Assembly: GCF_035581365.1 (NCBI RefSeq)
Contig: NZ_CP141590.1
Span: 2,476,001 to 2,540,000 of the forward strand
Origin: Tsuneonella sp. CC-YZS046
GTDB taxonomy: Bacteria; Pseudomonadota; Alphaproteobacteria; Sphingomonadales; Sphingomonadaceae
Length of the DNA stretch: 64,000 bases
Direction: 5' to 3'
Shown: one piece after another, positions 7,652-15,387 of the stretch
Layout of the letters: every line of letters begins with the position of its first letter
How positions within the stretch are numbered: the stretch's first letter is position 1
Notes under the pieces: model-generated
Told to the model about the DNA's origin: nothing
What the model saw: the letters and a program-made list of their open reading frames with translations, nothing else
The model's database searches: none
Made by a program: the position numbers and the translations under genes

Positions 7652-8851
7652 ATGACCGATCTCTTTTCGAAGTTCGATCCGCTGATTCAGCAGCGCGAAA
7701 CCCTGCTCGCCAGCGGGGTGGAAGATCCGTTCAGCCTGGTGATGGAAAAGGTGCTCTCCCCCACCGAGGCGATCTGCAACGGCCGGCGCACGATCCTGCT
7801 GGGCACCTACAATTACATGGGGATGACCTTCGATCCCGATGTGATCGCGGCCGGCAAGGATGCGCTCGACAATTACGGTTCCGGCACCACCGGCAGCCGC
7901 GTCCTCAACGGCACCTATCAGGGCCATAAGGAGTGCGAGGAAGCACTGAAGCAATTCTACGCCATGGACCATGCCATGGTGTTCTCCACCGGCTATCAGG
8001 CCAACCTCGGAATCATCAGCACCATCGCCGGAAAGGACGATTACATCGTCCTCGACATCGACAGCCATGCCAGCATCTGGGACGGCTGCTCGCTCGGCAA
8101 TGCGCAGGTCGTGCCGTTCAGGCACAATGACATCGAGGCGATGGAAAAGCGCCTCAGGCGCATCCCGGCAGGCGCGGGCAAGCTGGTGGTGCTGGAAGGC
8201 GTCTATTCGATGCTGGGCGATGTCGCCCCGCTCAAGAAGATGATCGCGGTCGCCAAGGCCAATGGCGCGATGGTGCTGGTGGACGAAGCGCATTCGATGG
8301 GCTTCATCGGGCCGAACGGGCGCGGCGTGGCGGAAGAACAGGGCGTGCTGGATCAGGTCGATTTCGTGATCGGCACCTTTTCCAAGAGCGTCGGCACGGT
8401 GGGCGGCTTCTGCGTCTCCAACCACCCCAAGTTCGAGATCATGCGGCTGGTCTGCCGCCCCTATGTCTTCACCGCCAGCCTGCCGCCGAGCGTGGTCGCC
8501 ACCGCCGCCACCAGCATCCGCAAGCTGATGGCCGGATCGAACAAGCGCGCGCATCTGTGGGAAAATTCCCGCACCCTGCACGGCGGCCTGAAATCGCTTG
8601 GTTTCCAGCTCGGCACGGAAGAGCCGCAAAGCGCGATCATCGCGGTAATCATGCCGGACCTGGAGCGCGGCGCGGCGATGTGGGAAGCGCTGCTGAAGGA
8701 AGGGCTCTACGTCAATCTCGCCCGCCCGCCGGCAACCCCGGCCAACATGACCCTGCTGCGCTGCTCGCTCTGCGCCGAGCACACCGAGCAGCAGGTCGGC
8801 ACCATCCTCGGCATGTTCGAGCGGGCCGGCAAGGCGGTCGGGATAATCTGA
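7652..8851 (+). CDS. spt: Serine palmitoyltransferase
   Basis: 399 residues, the usual size for the soluble bacterial enzyme. It is a PLP-dependent alpha-oxoamine synthase. The lysine that binds PLP is Lys245 in GTFSKSVGT, preceded by the cofactor-contacting VDEAHSMGFIG. Also visible are the GSGTTGSRVLNGTY substrate loop and a C-terminal RPPATPANMTLLRCS segment. It condenses serine with an acyl thioester to 3-ketosphinganine, the first step of sphingolipid synthesis, which replaces lipopolysaccharide or supplements it in sphingomonads. The adjacent acp gene supports use of acyl-ACP rather than acyl-CoA. Ceramide synthase and reductase genes are not in the window. Confidence 0.95.
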   Translation: MTDLFSKFDPLIQQRETLLASGVEDPFSLVMEKVLSPTEAICNGRRTILLGTYNYMGMTFDPDVIAAGKDALDNYGSGTTGSRVLNGTYQGHKECEEALKQFYAMDHAMVFSTGYQANLGIISTIAGKDDYIVLDIDSHASIWDGCSLGNAQVVPFRHNDIEAMEKRLRRIPAGAGKLVVLEGVYSMLGDVAPLKKMIAVAKANGAMVLVDEAHSMGFIGPNGRGVAEEQGVLDQVDFVIGTFSKSVGTVGGFCVSNHPKFEIMRLVCRPYVFTASLPPSVVATAATSIRKLMAGSNKRAHLWENSRTLHGGLKSLGFQLGTEEPQSAIIAVIMPDLERGAAMWEALLKEGLYVNLARPPATPANMTLLRCSLCAEHTEQQVGTILGMFERAGKAVGII

Positions 8852-8880
8852 GCGGGCCTGAAGGCCGTTCAGCTATCCTC

Positions 8881-8907
8881 GCGCCGCTCCAGGAATCCTG
8901 GCGGCGC
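8881..8907 (+). terminator. GC-rich hairpin after spt
   Basis: Arms GCGCCG/CGGCGC and CCAGG/CCTGG stack with a 2-base bulge around a 3-base loop, 29 bases past the spt stop. There is no T-tract, so if it terminates it is a weak or Rho-aided site. Confidence 0.45.
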
Positions 8908-9042
8908 TGCGGGCGGCCGGTCGGCCTTGCGGTCGGTTCCGCCGACCCGGGCCGGAACTTGCATGGGAATGTCCACCCCCGCCCGGGAACCTTCGGGCCC
9001 TCTCGCTCGTCTTTCCGGCAGGCAATGCAGGAGGGCAGCACA

Positions 9043-9477
9043 ATGGCGATCGTCAACCACGGCAGCGCGCGATACGAAGGCCTCGGCAAGGATGGCAAGG
9101 GCCATATTTCCACCGGCTCGGGCGCGTTGAAGGACCAGCCCTACGGCTTCAACACCCGTTTCGAATCCGCGCCCGGCACCAATCCCGAGGAACTGATCGC
9201 GGCCGCCCACGCCAGCTGCTTCACCATGGCCCTGTCCTTCGCCCTCGCCCGCGCGGGCTTCGCGGACGGAACGCTGGAAACCACCGCCAAGGTATCCCTT
9301 GAAAAGGACGGCGACGGCTTCACCGTCACTCGCTCCGACCTGTCGCTGAGCGCCCGGGTGCCGGGCATCGACCGCGCCAAATTCGAGGAGATCGCGGCCG
9401 ACGCCAAGGCCAATTGCCCGATCTCCAAGCTGCTGAACGCGGACATCACGCTGGACATCGCATCGTTCGACGGCTGA
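9043..9477 (+). CDS. osmC: OsmC family peroxiredoxin
   Basis: 144 residues from ATG 9043 with GGAGGG eight bases upstream. The two redox cysteines of OsmC/Ohr proteins are in AAHASCFTMAL and ANCPISKLLN. The N-terminal IVNHGSARYEGLGKDGKG segment and the GSGALKDQPYGFNTRF segment match the OsmC branch rather than Ohr. Such enzymes reduce organic and inorganic peroxides in the cytoplasm. It is convergent with usg and is preceded by about 190 bases without a gene, which hold the hairpin at 8881-8907 and presumably its promoter. Confidence 0.9.
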   Translation: MAIVNHGSARYEGLGKDGKGHISTGSGALKDQPYGFNTRFESAPGTNPEELIAAAHASCFTMALSFALARAGFADGTLETTAKVSLEKDGDGFTVTRSDLSLSARVPGIDRAKFEEIAADAKANCPISKLLNADITLDIASFDG

Positions 9478-9503
9478 CCAGAGGCCCGCACACCAGGCAT
9501 CCG

Positions 9504-9773
9504 TCAGTTGATGGTGATGATCCCGTCCACCGCCCGCCATTCCGCCGGGCCGATCAGATGCTTGTGAACCACGCTGACGGAATGGAGCGCGGCCTCGATC
9601 TCGCGCCGCCAGTAATCCAGAAACCGATCAAGCTCGGGAAAGCGCGGCGCGATGTCATATTGCTGCATCACGAACTGCTGGATGAGGCTGGGATGGTCGG
9701 GCAGGTAATAATGGATCGCGACGGTCGAAAGACCGTACCCTTCCAATTGTCTCGCGAAATCCCGGCTTGCCAT
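9504..9773 (-). CDS. usg: Usg family protein
   Basis: 89 residues from ATG 9773, with a G-rich Shine-Dalgarno. The pattern FARQLEGYGLSTVAIHYYLPDHPSLIQQF, broken here only by description, is typical of Usg: an LxGY start, YxLPDHP, a QQYDIAPRFPELDRFLDYW-like centre and LHSV near the end. The name comes from the gene upstream of trpF in Caulobacter. Its function is unknown. No tryptophan gene is nearby in this window, so the linkage has been lost or was never general. It is convergent with osmC, 26 bases between stops. Confidence 0.85.
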   Translation of the reverse strand: MASRDFARQLEGYGLSTVAIHYYLPDHPSLIQQFVMQQYDIAPRFPELDRFLDYWRREIEAALHSVSVVHKHLIGPAEWRAVDGIITIN

Positions 9774-9957
9774 GGCCCCCGCTACGAAACAGGTTCGGCG
9801 GGCAATATCATGCAATGCGCCATGCTTCGTCAAGTGCCTGTTTTGCCGCCCAGAATCCTGGCCGCCGGCGAATCGGAACCTTACGCCCCCTCGAGAGTCG
9901 TGGAGAAACCCGGCGCGGCGTTGCCGTGCCCGAGCCACGGGATATAACCCTGAAGCG

Positions 9958-10260
9958 ATGAGCGCCAGACGCGAAGAGCGAATTCCGGTCGAGATCCTGA
10001 GCCGCTACCGCTCGGGCACGGGCCGCGCCCATATCGTGCAGGTCTACGATCTTTCGCCATCGGGCTGCCGCCTGCACCAGAATTTCTCGGTGCTCGAAAG
10101 CGGCAAGCTGCTCACCATCCGGCTCGGCGATGTCGGGCCGATCGAATCCGTCGTGCGCTGGAAGGAAGGGCTGAACGTGGGGTTGGAATTCCTGGTCCCG
10201 CTCCACCCTTCGGTGTTCGATCACATCGTGTCCCGCTACGGGCGCGGCGGGAGCGGCTGA
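9958..10260 (+). CDS. PilZ domain protein
   Basis: 100 residues. The c-di-GMP signature is present: RREER near residues 4-8 (RxxxR) and DLSPSG (D-x-S-x-x-G) about 27 residues later, followed by the WKEGLNVGLEF strand of the barrel. It is a single-domain receptor that would pass the c-di-GMP level to a partner protein. It is unrelated in detail to the PilZ protein at 1962-2324 beyond the shared fold. It is convergent with the VTT membrane protein gene, and the intervening 252 bases hold the tandem palindrome array. Confidence 0.85.
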   Translation: MSARREERIPVEILSRYRSGTGRAHIVQVYDLSPSGCRLHQNFSVLESGKLLTIRLGDVGPIESVVRWKEGLNVGLEFLVPLHPSVFDHIVSRYGRGGSG

Positions 10261-10293
10261 TCCGGCGGAAGACAGGATTTTCCCTGTTTTTCC

Positions 10294-10511
10294 GTGATTT
10301 CCGAGTCAGCCAGTGTTCCACTTGCTTCGAAATCACTCTTAGCCTGTTGCCGTGATTTCCGAGTCAGCCAGTGTTCCACTTGCTTCGAAATCACTCTTAG
10401 CCTGTTGCCGTGATTTCCGAGTCAGCCAGTGTTCCACTTGCTTCGAAATCACTCTTAGCCTGTTGCCGTGATTTCCGAGCCAGCAAGTGTTTCCACTTGC
10501 TTCGAAATCAC
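10294..10511. repeat. Four tandem copies of a 58-bp palindromic unit
   Basis: Each unit is a 43-44 base hairpin with arms GTGATTTC and GAAATCAC plus inner arms around CACTTGCT. A constant 15-base spacer TCTTAGCCTGTTGCC separates the hairpins. Hairpins lie at 10294-10336, 10352-10394, 10410-10452 and 10468-10511. Copies 1-3 are identical. Copy 4 differs by a few bases that make its inner stem perfect. The array fills the gap between two convergent genes, and its last arm ends 1 base before the minus-strand stop codon. It is a REP-like array and not CRISPR, because the spacers are identical. Confidence 0.95.
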
Positions 10512-10512
10512 T

Positions 10513-11151
10513 CTAGCCGGCCGACGCAGCCGCCGCCACGGCGCAGCGTTCGCGGGTCTGCTCGCCCCCGCCGCCCAGCAGGGTGATGGCCAGGAATCCG
10601 CCCACCACCAGCGCCAGGAAGATCGCGGTGGCGGTTCCCAGATATTCGTCGATGAAGCGCTTGATCGAAGCGCCGAACAGGCGGAACAGCACGCCCACGA
10701 TCATGAAACTGATCGAGCGCGAGACGATGCTGGCCAGGATGAAGGGCACCAGCGCCATGTGGATGAAGCCGGCGGTGATCGTCAGCAGCTTGAAGGGGAT
10801 CGGCGTGGCCCCCTTTATCATGATGATCTCCGCGCCGTATTCGCGCAGATAGCAGGCCGCCACCGGGAAACTTTCGGTCATTCCCAACCAGCCGAGAAGC
10901 TGGGTTCCCACCGTATCGTACAGCCCCCAGCCGATGGCGTAGCCCAGCAGCCCGCCCAGCACCGAGGCGAAGGTGGCGATTGCCGCGAACTTCACCGCCT
11001 TCTTCGGCTCGGCCAGGCACATCAGCCCCAGCAGCGGATGCGGCGGAATCGGGAAGAAGCTCGCCTCTACGAAGCTGAACATGGCCAGCCACCAGACCGC
11101 GTGAGGATGAGCCGCCTTGGCCATGGTCCAGTCATAGAGGCTGCGCAGCAT
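10513..11151 (-). CDS. YqaA-type VTT/SNARE-associated membrane protein
   Basis: 212 residues with about five hydrophobic segments. The VTT (DedA-like) core is seen as FSFVEASFFPIPPHPLL near residues 25-41 (the re-entrant F-x-E-x-x-x-x-P-x-P motif), GGLLGYAIGW, and IMIKGATPIPFKLLTITAGF. DedA/VTT proteins act in the inner membrane as phospholipid or lipid-carrier transporters or in maintaining proton motive force. The YqaA branch is shorter and poorly studied. The extreme C-terminus is low-complexity (GGGGEQ and an Ala-rich tail). The stop codon abuts the palindrome array. Confidence 0.85.
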   Translation of the reverse strand: MLRSLYDWTMAKAAHPHAVWWLAMFSFVEASFFPIPPHPLLGLMCLAEPKKAVKFAAIATFASVLGGLLGYAIGWGLYDTVGTQLLGWLGMTESFPVAACYLREYGAEIIMIKGATPIPFKLLTITAGFIHMALVPFILASIVSRSISFMIVGVLFRLFGASIKRFIDEYLGTATAIFLALVVGGFLAITLLGGGGEQTRERCAVAAAASAG

Positions 11152-11416
11152 GGCCGTCCGATACTCCTTCGCGGTTGCACACTACGCTTAGGGGAGCCGA
11201 TTCCGCCCGGCAAGCGCTTGCGCGAGGTCGGCGGCGAAAGGTCCGAAATTGTCGATGCCCAATGCAATTCGGCGGCAAAAACAGGGCGATTCGTCGCACC
11301 GGCCGTTGCTCCGGCGGTAACCATACCCATTCAGGCCGAAGCTTTATCGGGTTGGCGCAAAGGCAATAAGGATTCCGGTCGCGCGGCTGCCCGATTTCAA
11401 TTGCGAGGTTTGGCAC

Positions 11417-13345
11417 GTGCCGTTTCCCGCCCGCGCGGATTTCGATCCGTGGCTCGTCCATTGCGCCGTGATGGCGCTGCTGATCGCCCTGTGGGCGGCC
11501 CGCCCCTTCTTTTCCCGCATTCTTCCCGGGGCTTGGAAACAGCGGCCCGATGCGGAAGAAACGATCGAGCTTGCCGCGGTATCGGCAGTAGGGCTGGGGC
11601 TTTCGGCGCTGCTGGCGGGCGGCATCGCCGCCGTGCTGCCGCCTTTCCTGTTCGTCCTGTCGGCCATACTGCTGATCCGCCGGCTGGCGTGGCGGCTGAC
11701 CGCGCCGGGCGCGGCCTGGCTGACCATCGAATTCGTGGCCCTGCTGGTCGGCTGGTTCTGGACCTGCCTGTTCATCCACGAGGCGGCATTGCCCTATGCC
11801 GGGGAAGTGCTGGCGCTGTGCGGCATCACGGCCGGGCTGGGCCTCGCCTTGCTGGGGCGGGTCGAGCGGATCGCGCGCGAAGCGATGCTGACCCATGAAT
11901 GGTGGCAGCTTCCCGTTTCCGCCCGATCCGATCACGGGCCGATGCGGCCCTATCGGGTATCCATCCACCTGCCCTGCTATGCCGAGCCGCCCGAAGTGGT
12001 GAAGGAAACCATGAACCGGCTGGCCGCGCTGGATTACGGCAATTTCGAGGTTCTCGTCTGCGACAACAACACCAGGGACGAAGCGCTGTGGCGCCCGCTG
12101 GAGGAGCATTGCCGCCGGTTGAACGCGGCGGCGGGCAAGGCAATCTTCCGCTTCTTCCACATATCCCCGCTGCCGGGGGCGAAGGCGGGCGCGCTCAATT
12201 TCTGCCTGGAGCGGATGGACCCGGCAACCGAGATCGTCGCGGTGGTCGACGCCGACTATTATTCGGAGCCGGATTTCCTGTCGCGGCTGGTGCCCTTCTT
12301 CGACGATACCCGGGTAGGCTATGTCCAGACCCCGCATGATTACCGCGATTATGCGGGCAATGCCTATCTGACCGGCAGCTATTGGGAATACATGCCCAAC
12401 AACAAGGTCGATATGCCGGGGGTCAGCGAATATGGCGGGGCCTTCACCATCGGCACCATGTGCCTGTTGCGGGCGCGGGTGCTGCGCGCGGTGGGCGGCT
12501 GGGCGGAATGGTGCCTGACCGAGGATTCCGAAGTGTCGGTGCGCCTGCGCGCCGCCGGCTTCAGCGGGATCTACCTGCGCGAAACCTTCGGGCGCGGCCT
12601 GATCCCGGACAGTTTCGAGGATTACAAGAAGCAGCGCTTCCGCTGGACGGCGGGGCCGGTGCAGCAATTGCGGCGCCACTGGCGGCTGTTCCTGCCTTCG
12701 CCCTGGGCGCGGCCGATGCCGGGCTGGACCAAGCTGCTGGAGGTGCTGCGCTGCATCGCCCCGCTGCAGACGCTGGCGGGGGTGATGTCCGGCCTGCTGC
12801 TGATGGGCGGAATCGCCATGGCCGTCGCCACCGATGCGATGGCCCCGCTGGTGGTGCCCGCCATGGCCTGGGCGATCCTGCCGCTGGCCGGTGCGACCCT
12901 GCTGGTGCGCACCTGGCATCGCTATCGCCTGAGCGGCTGCCGCCGGATCGGCGAGATGGTGCGCGGCGAGATCGCGCGCGCCTCGCTCACCTACGTCGTC
13001 CTGCTGGCGGGCGTCGCGGGCCTGTCGAGCAAGCCGCTGGCCTGGCGGCGCACCCCGAAGTTCGGCGCCAGGGAGGGGTTGCTCTCCGCCATCGGCGCGG
13101 CCCTGCCCGAAACCCTGCTGGGGGGCCTTTGCCTAGCCGCATCCGCCGCCGTCCTGTCGGCCCATGCGGCGCTGGGCACGGGCTTCGCCGCGCTGGCCGC
13201 GGGCGGACTGCTGCTGTCGGGCCTGCGCTTCCTCGCCGCGCCCTATATGGCCGGGTTGGCCGTGGCGGAGGCGCGCAAGCGCGAGGAGGGCGATCTGCCC
13301 CGCGATCTCGACAGCGCGGCGTGGGACACGCCAGCGGTGGCCTGA
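11417..13345 (+). CDS. Membrane glycosyltransferase, family 2 (cellulose synthase-like)
   Basis: 642 residues from a GTG at 11417. Four or so N-terminal membrane helices precede a cytoplasmic GT-A domain. This carries VSIHLPCYAEPPEVV, VCDNN, the nucleotide-binding D-x-D of VVDADYYSEP (about residue 277), the base TEDSEVS (about 368) and QRFRWTAGP (about 405), the Q-x-x-R-W motif of processive enzymes. More membrane helices follow. These are the marks of BcsA-like beta-glycan synthases. The nucleotide sugar and product are unknown, and no PilZ domain is fused, although a separate PilZ gene is 1.2 kb away. No partner export gene is adjacent. Confidence 0.85.
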   Translation: MPFPARADFDPWLVHCAVMALLIALWAARPFFSRILPGAWKQRPDAEETIELAAVSAVGLGLSALLAGGIAAVLPPFLFVLSAILLIRRLAWRLTAPGAAWLTIEFVALLVGWFWTCLFIHEAALPYAGEVLALCGITAGLGLALLGRVERIAREAMLTHEWWQLPVSARSDHGPMRPYRVSIHLPCYAEPPEVVKETMNRLAALDYGNFEVLVCDNNTRDEALWRPLEEHCRRLNAAAGKAIFRFFHISPLPGAKAGALNFCLERMDPATEIVAVVDADYYSEPDFLSRLVPFFDDTRVGYVQTPHDYRDYAGNAYLTGSYWEYMPNNKVDMPGVSEYGGAFTIGTMCLLRARVLRAVGGWAEWCLTEDSEVSVRLRAAGFSGIYLRETFGRGLIPDSFEDYKKQRFRWTAGPVQQLRRHWRLFLPSPWARPMPGWTKLLEVLRCIAPLQTLAGVMSGLLLMGGIAMAVATDAMAPLVVPAMAWAILPLAGATLLVRTWHRYRLSGCRRIGEMVRGEIARASLTYVVLLAGVAGLSSKPLAWRRTPKFGAREGLLSAIGAALPETLLGGLCLAASAAVLSAHAALGTGFAALAAGGLLLSGLRFLAAPYMAGLAVAEARKREEGDLPRDLDSAAWDTPAVA

Positions 13346-13350
13346 GTTGC

Positions 13351-13371
13351 AAATAACCCATTTGGTTATTT
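13351..13371. terminator. 8-bp inverted repeat between glycosyltransferase and GTA cluster
   Basis: AAATAACC and GGTTATTT flank a 5-base loop just after the glycosyltransferase stop. This AT-rich palindrome ends 4 bases before a TTGACA box. It could end the upstream transcript or serve as an operator for the GTA promoter. Confidence 0.5.
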
Positions 13372-13375
13372 ATCC

Positions 13376-13406
13376 TTGACATCGTAACGCTGATCTGGCA
13401 CATAAA
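13376..13406 (+). promoter_or_regulatory. Candidate sigma-70-type promoter of the GTA cluster
   Basis: A perfect TTGACA at 13376-13381 is followed, 17-19 bases on, by CACATAAA, a poor -10 match. It lies about 70 bases upstream of the first GTA gene and is the only promoter-like element seen before the cluster. No CtrA box pair was recognised here. Confidence 0.4.
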
Positions 13407-13476
13407 GGGAACATCGCGATAAAGCGATTCGGGCCTTGCGTCCGCTCCAACCAGACCAGCAACGGACAACATCGTC

Positions 13477-13983
13477 ATGGCGAACCGCGCCGTGCGCCAG
13501 ACCGCGCGCACCAAACTGCATCCCGCACAGAAGGCCGGGGAAAAGGACAGGCTCGACCGCCATTGGCGGCGCCTGTTCCTCGACACCCTGGCGGATACTT
13601 CCAACGTCACCCGGTCCGCTGAGGCGGCGGGCATCAACCCGGCGCGCGCTTATCTCGTGCGCCGGATCGAGCCGGAGTTCGCCCGCCAGTGGCGCGCGGC
13701 GCTGCTCGAAGGCTACGAGAATCTGGAGATGGAAACGCTCCATCGCCTGCGCAGCGGCACGGCGAAGGACGATCCGAAATTCGACGTCGCCAATGCGATC
13801 CGCCTGCTGGTGCTGCACCGGGAAACCGTGGCGAGGCAGCGGGCGGACCACGCGCCGGCCGACGAAGGCTCCATCCTCGCCTCGATCAACGCCAAGTTCG
13901 CCGCCCGGCGGGCCCGGGAGCAGGCGGTTGCCGCCCTGTTCGGGAAGGAAGCCCGCAAGCCGGCGGGCGGCGGCCGTGATTGA
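13477..13983 (+). CDS. GTA gp1-like small terminase subunit
   Basis: 168 residues. The middle contains a helix-turn-helix-like stretch (ADTSNVTRSAEAAGINPARAY, read in two parts around residues 39-58) followed by VRRIEPEFARQWRAAL. This is typical of phage TerS proteins and of the first gene in GTA clusters. In the Rhodobacter GTA, gp1 is the small terminase that recruits host DNA with weak sequence preference. The basic tail may contact the large subunit. The next gene starts 8 bases inside the end of this one. It is assigned by position and HTH pattern rather than strong sequence identity. Confidence 0.75.
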   Translation: MANRAVRQTARTKLHPAQKAGEKDRLDRHWRRLFLDTLADTSNVTRSAEAAGINPARAYLVRRIEPEFARQWRAALLEGYENLEMETLHRLRSGTAKDDPKFDVANAIRLLVLHRETVARQRADHAPADEGSILASINAKFAARRAREQAVAALFGKEARKPAGGGRD

Positions 13984-15307
13984 GCCGGATCACCTGCGCT
14001 GGCTCAAGGCGATCGGGGAAGCCGGCCGCGATGCCTGCCTGGCCGAGCTGCGCGAGACCGAGCAGCACATGCTGGACCGGCACTGGCCGCTGTGGGCCCG
14101 GCCCGAGCAGCTGCCCCCGCCGGGCGACTGGCGCATCTGGCTGATCTGCGCCGGGCGCGGCTTCGGCAAGACCCGCGCCGGGGCAGAATGGGTGCGCCAT
14201 GTCGCCGGCGCGGCCCCGCAGGCGCGAATCGCCCTGGCCGGCGCGTCGATGGCGGAAACACGAGCGATCATGGTGGAAGGCGAGAGCGGCATCCTGGCGG
14301 TCTCCCCACCCCATTGCCGCCCGCTGTTCGAGCCTTCGCTGCGGCGGCTCACCTGGCCGAACGGAGCGCGGGCCTTCCTCTATTCGGCGGCCGAGCCGGA
14401 AGGGCTGCGCGGGCCGCAGCACAGCCATGGCTGGTGCGACGAGATCGGCAAGTGGGACGCCAGCGGCGGAAGGGCGCTGCGAACCTGGGACAATCTGCTG
14501 CTGGGGATGCGGTCGGGGGAGGATGGCCGCATCGTGGCCACCACCACGCCCCGCGCCGTGCCGCTGGTGCAGCGGCTGATCGCGGAAGCGGAGACCGGCG
14601 AAGTCGCGATCACGCGCGGCTCCACCTACGACAATGCCGCCAACCTGCCCGCCCGGTTCCTCCGCGCCATGCATCGCCAGTTCGGCAGCGGCGTCTTTGC
14701 CCGGCAGGAGCTGGGCGGCGAGATGCTGGAAGACGTGGAAGGCGCGCTGTGGAGCCGGGCCCTGCTGGAGCAGTGCCGCGCGGCAACGCCCGGCGAGCCG
14801 CCGGTCCGGATCGTGGTGGGGGTCGACCCGCCCGCTTCGGCCCAGGGCGACGAATGCGGCATCGTGGTGGCCGGGATCACCGGCACGGGCCTGGGGTTGG
14901 TGCTGGCGGATTGCTCCGTCGCCCGCCCCAGCCCGGAACGCTGGGCGCGGGCCGTGGCCACGGCGGCGGAGCACTGGCAAGCCGACCGCGTGGTCGCCGA
15001 AGCGAACCAGGGCGGCGCAATGGTGGCCAGCGTGCTGCGCGCCGCCGATCACGCCCTGCCGGTCCGCCTCGTCCATGCCAGCCGGGGCAAGGCCGCGCGG
15101 GCGGAGCCGGTCGCCGCGCTCTATGAGGCCGGGCGAGTGCGCCATGCGGGCGGCTTTCCCGCGCTGGAGGACCAGCTGTGCGGGCTGATGCCGGGCGGAA
15201 CCTATCAGGGGCCGGGGCGCAGCCCCGACCGCGCCGATGCGCTGGTCTGGGCCTTGACCGAGCTGATGCTGAAACCCCGGGCCGTGCCGCGCGTGTGGCA
15301 ATTCTGA
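13976..15307 (+). CDS. GTA gp2 large terminase (packaging ATPase/nuclease)
   Basis: 443 residues from a GTG at 13976. Walker A is in CAGRGFGKTRAG (about residue 60) and Walker B in HGWCDEIGKW (about residue 150). The TTTPRAVP coupling motif follows. The nuclease half shows VVGVDPPAS, then VVAEANQGG and SPDRADALVWALTE, which supply RNase H-like acidic residues. It cuts and drives DNA into the prohead, and in GTAs packages pieces of the host genome. There is no homing or integration gene beside it. It overlaps gp1 and is followed by an 80-base gap holding a REP-like palindrome. Confidence 0.95.
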   Translation: MIEPDHLRWLKAIGEAGRDACLAELRETEQHMLDRHWPLWARPEQLPPPGDWRIWLICAGRGFGKTRAGAEWVRHVAGAAPQARIALAGASMAETRAIMVEGESGILAVSPPHCRPLFEPSLRRLTWPNGARAFLYSAAEPEGLRGPQHSHGWCDEIGKWDASGGRALRTWDNLLLGMRSGEDGRIVATTTPRAVPLVQRLIAEAETGEVAITRGSTYDNAANLPARFLRAMHRQFGSGVFARQELGGEMLEDVEGALWSRALLEQCRAATPGEPPVRIVVGVDPPASAQGDECGIVVAGITGTGLGLVLADCSVARPSPERWARAVATAAEHWQADRVVAEANQGGAMVASVLRAADHALPVRLVHASRGKAARAEPVAALYEAGRVRHAGGFPALEDQLCGLMPGGTYQGPGRSPDRADALVWALTELMLKPRAVPRVWQF

Positions 15308-15337
15308 AGCCGGCCCCTTCACCGTGCATGATTCCGC

Positions 15338-15362
15338 TCGCCCTGAACCTGTCGAAGGGCGA
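15338..15362. repeat. REP-like palindrome between terminase and portal genes
   Basis: Arms TCGCCCT and AGGGCGA enclose an 11-base loop containing CCTGTCGA. The sequence matches a palindromic extragenic element that is very common in sphingomonad genomes, as I recall it. It fills the only sizable gap between gp2 and gp3. Confidence 0.7.
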
Positions 15363-15387
15363 ATCCCTCCTCCTGAAAGGTCTTCCC

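Noticed and set aside
10294-10511. Tandem array as a CRISPR
   Set aside because: The spacers are 15 bases and identical, the repeat itself is a near-full hairpin, and no cas gene is present.
11132-12919. A 595-codon minus-strand frame opposite the glycosyltransferase gene
   Set aside because: Composition is His/Arg/Gln-rich without domains; the plus-strand gene carries full GT2 motifs.
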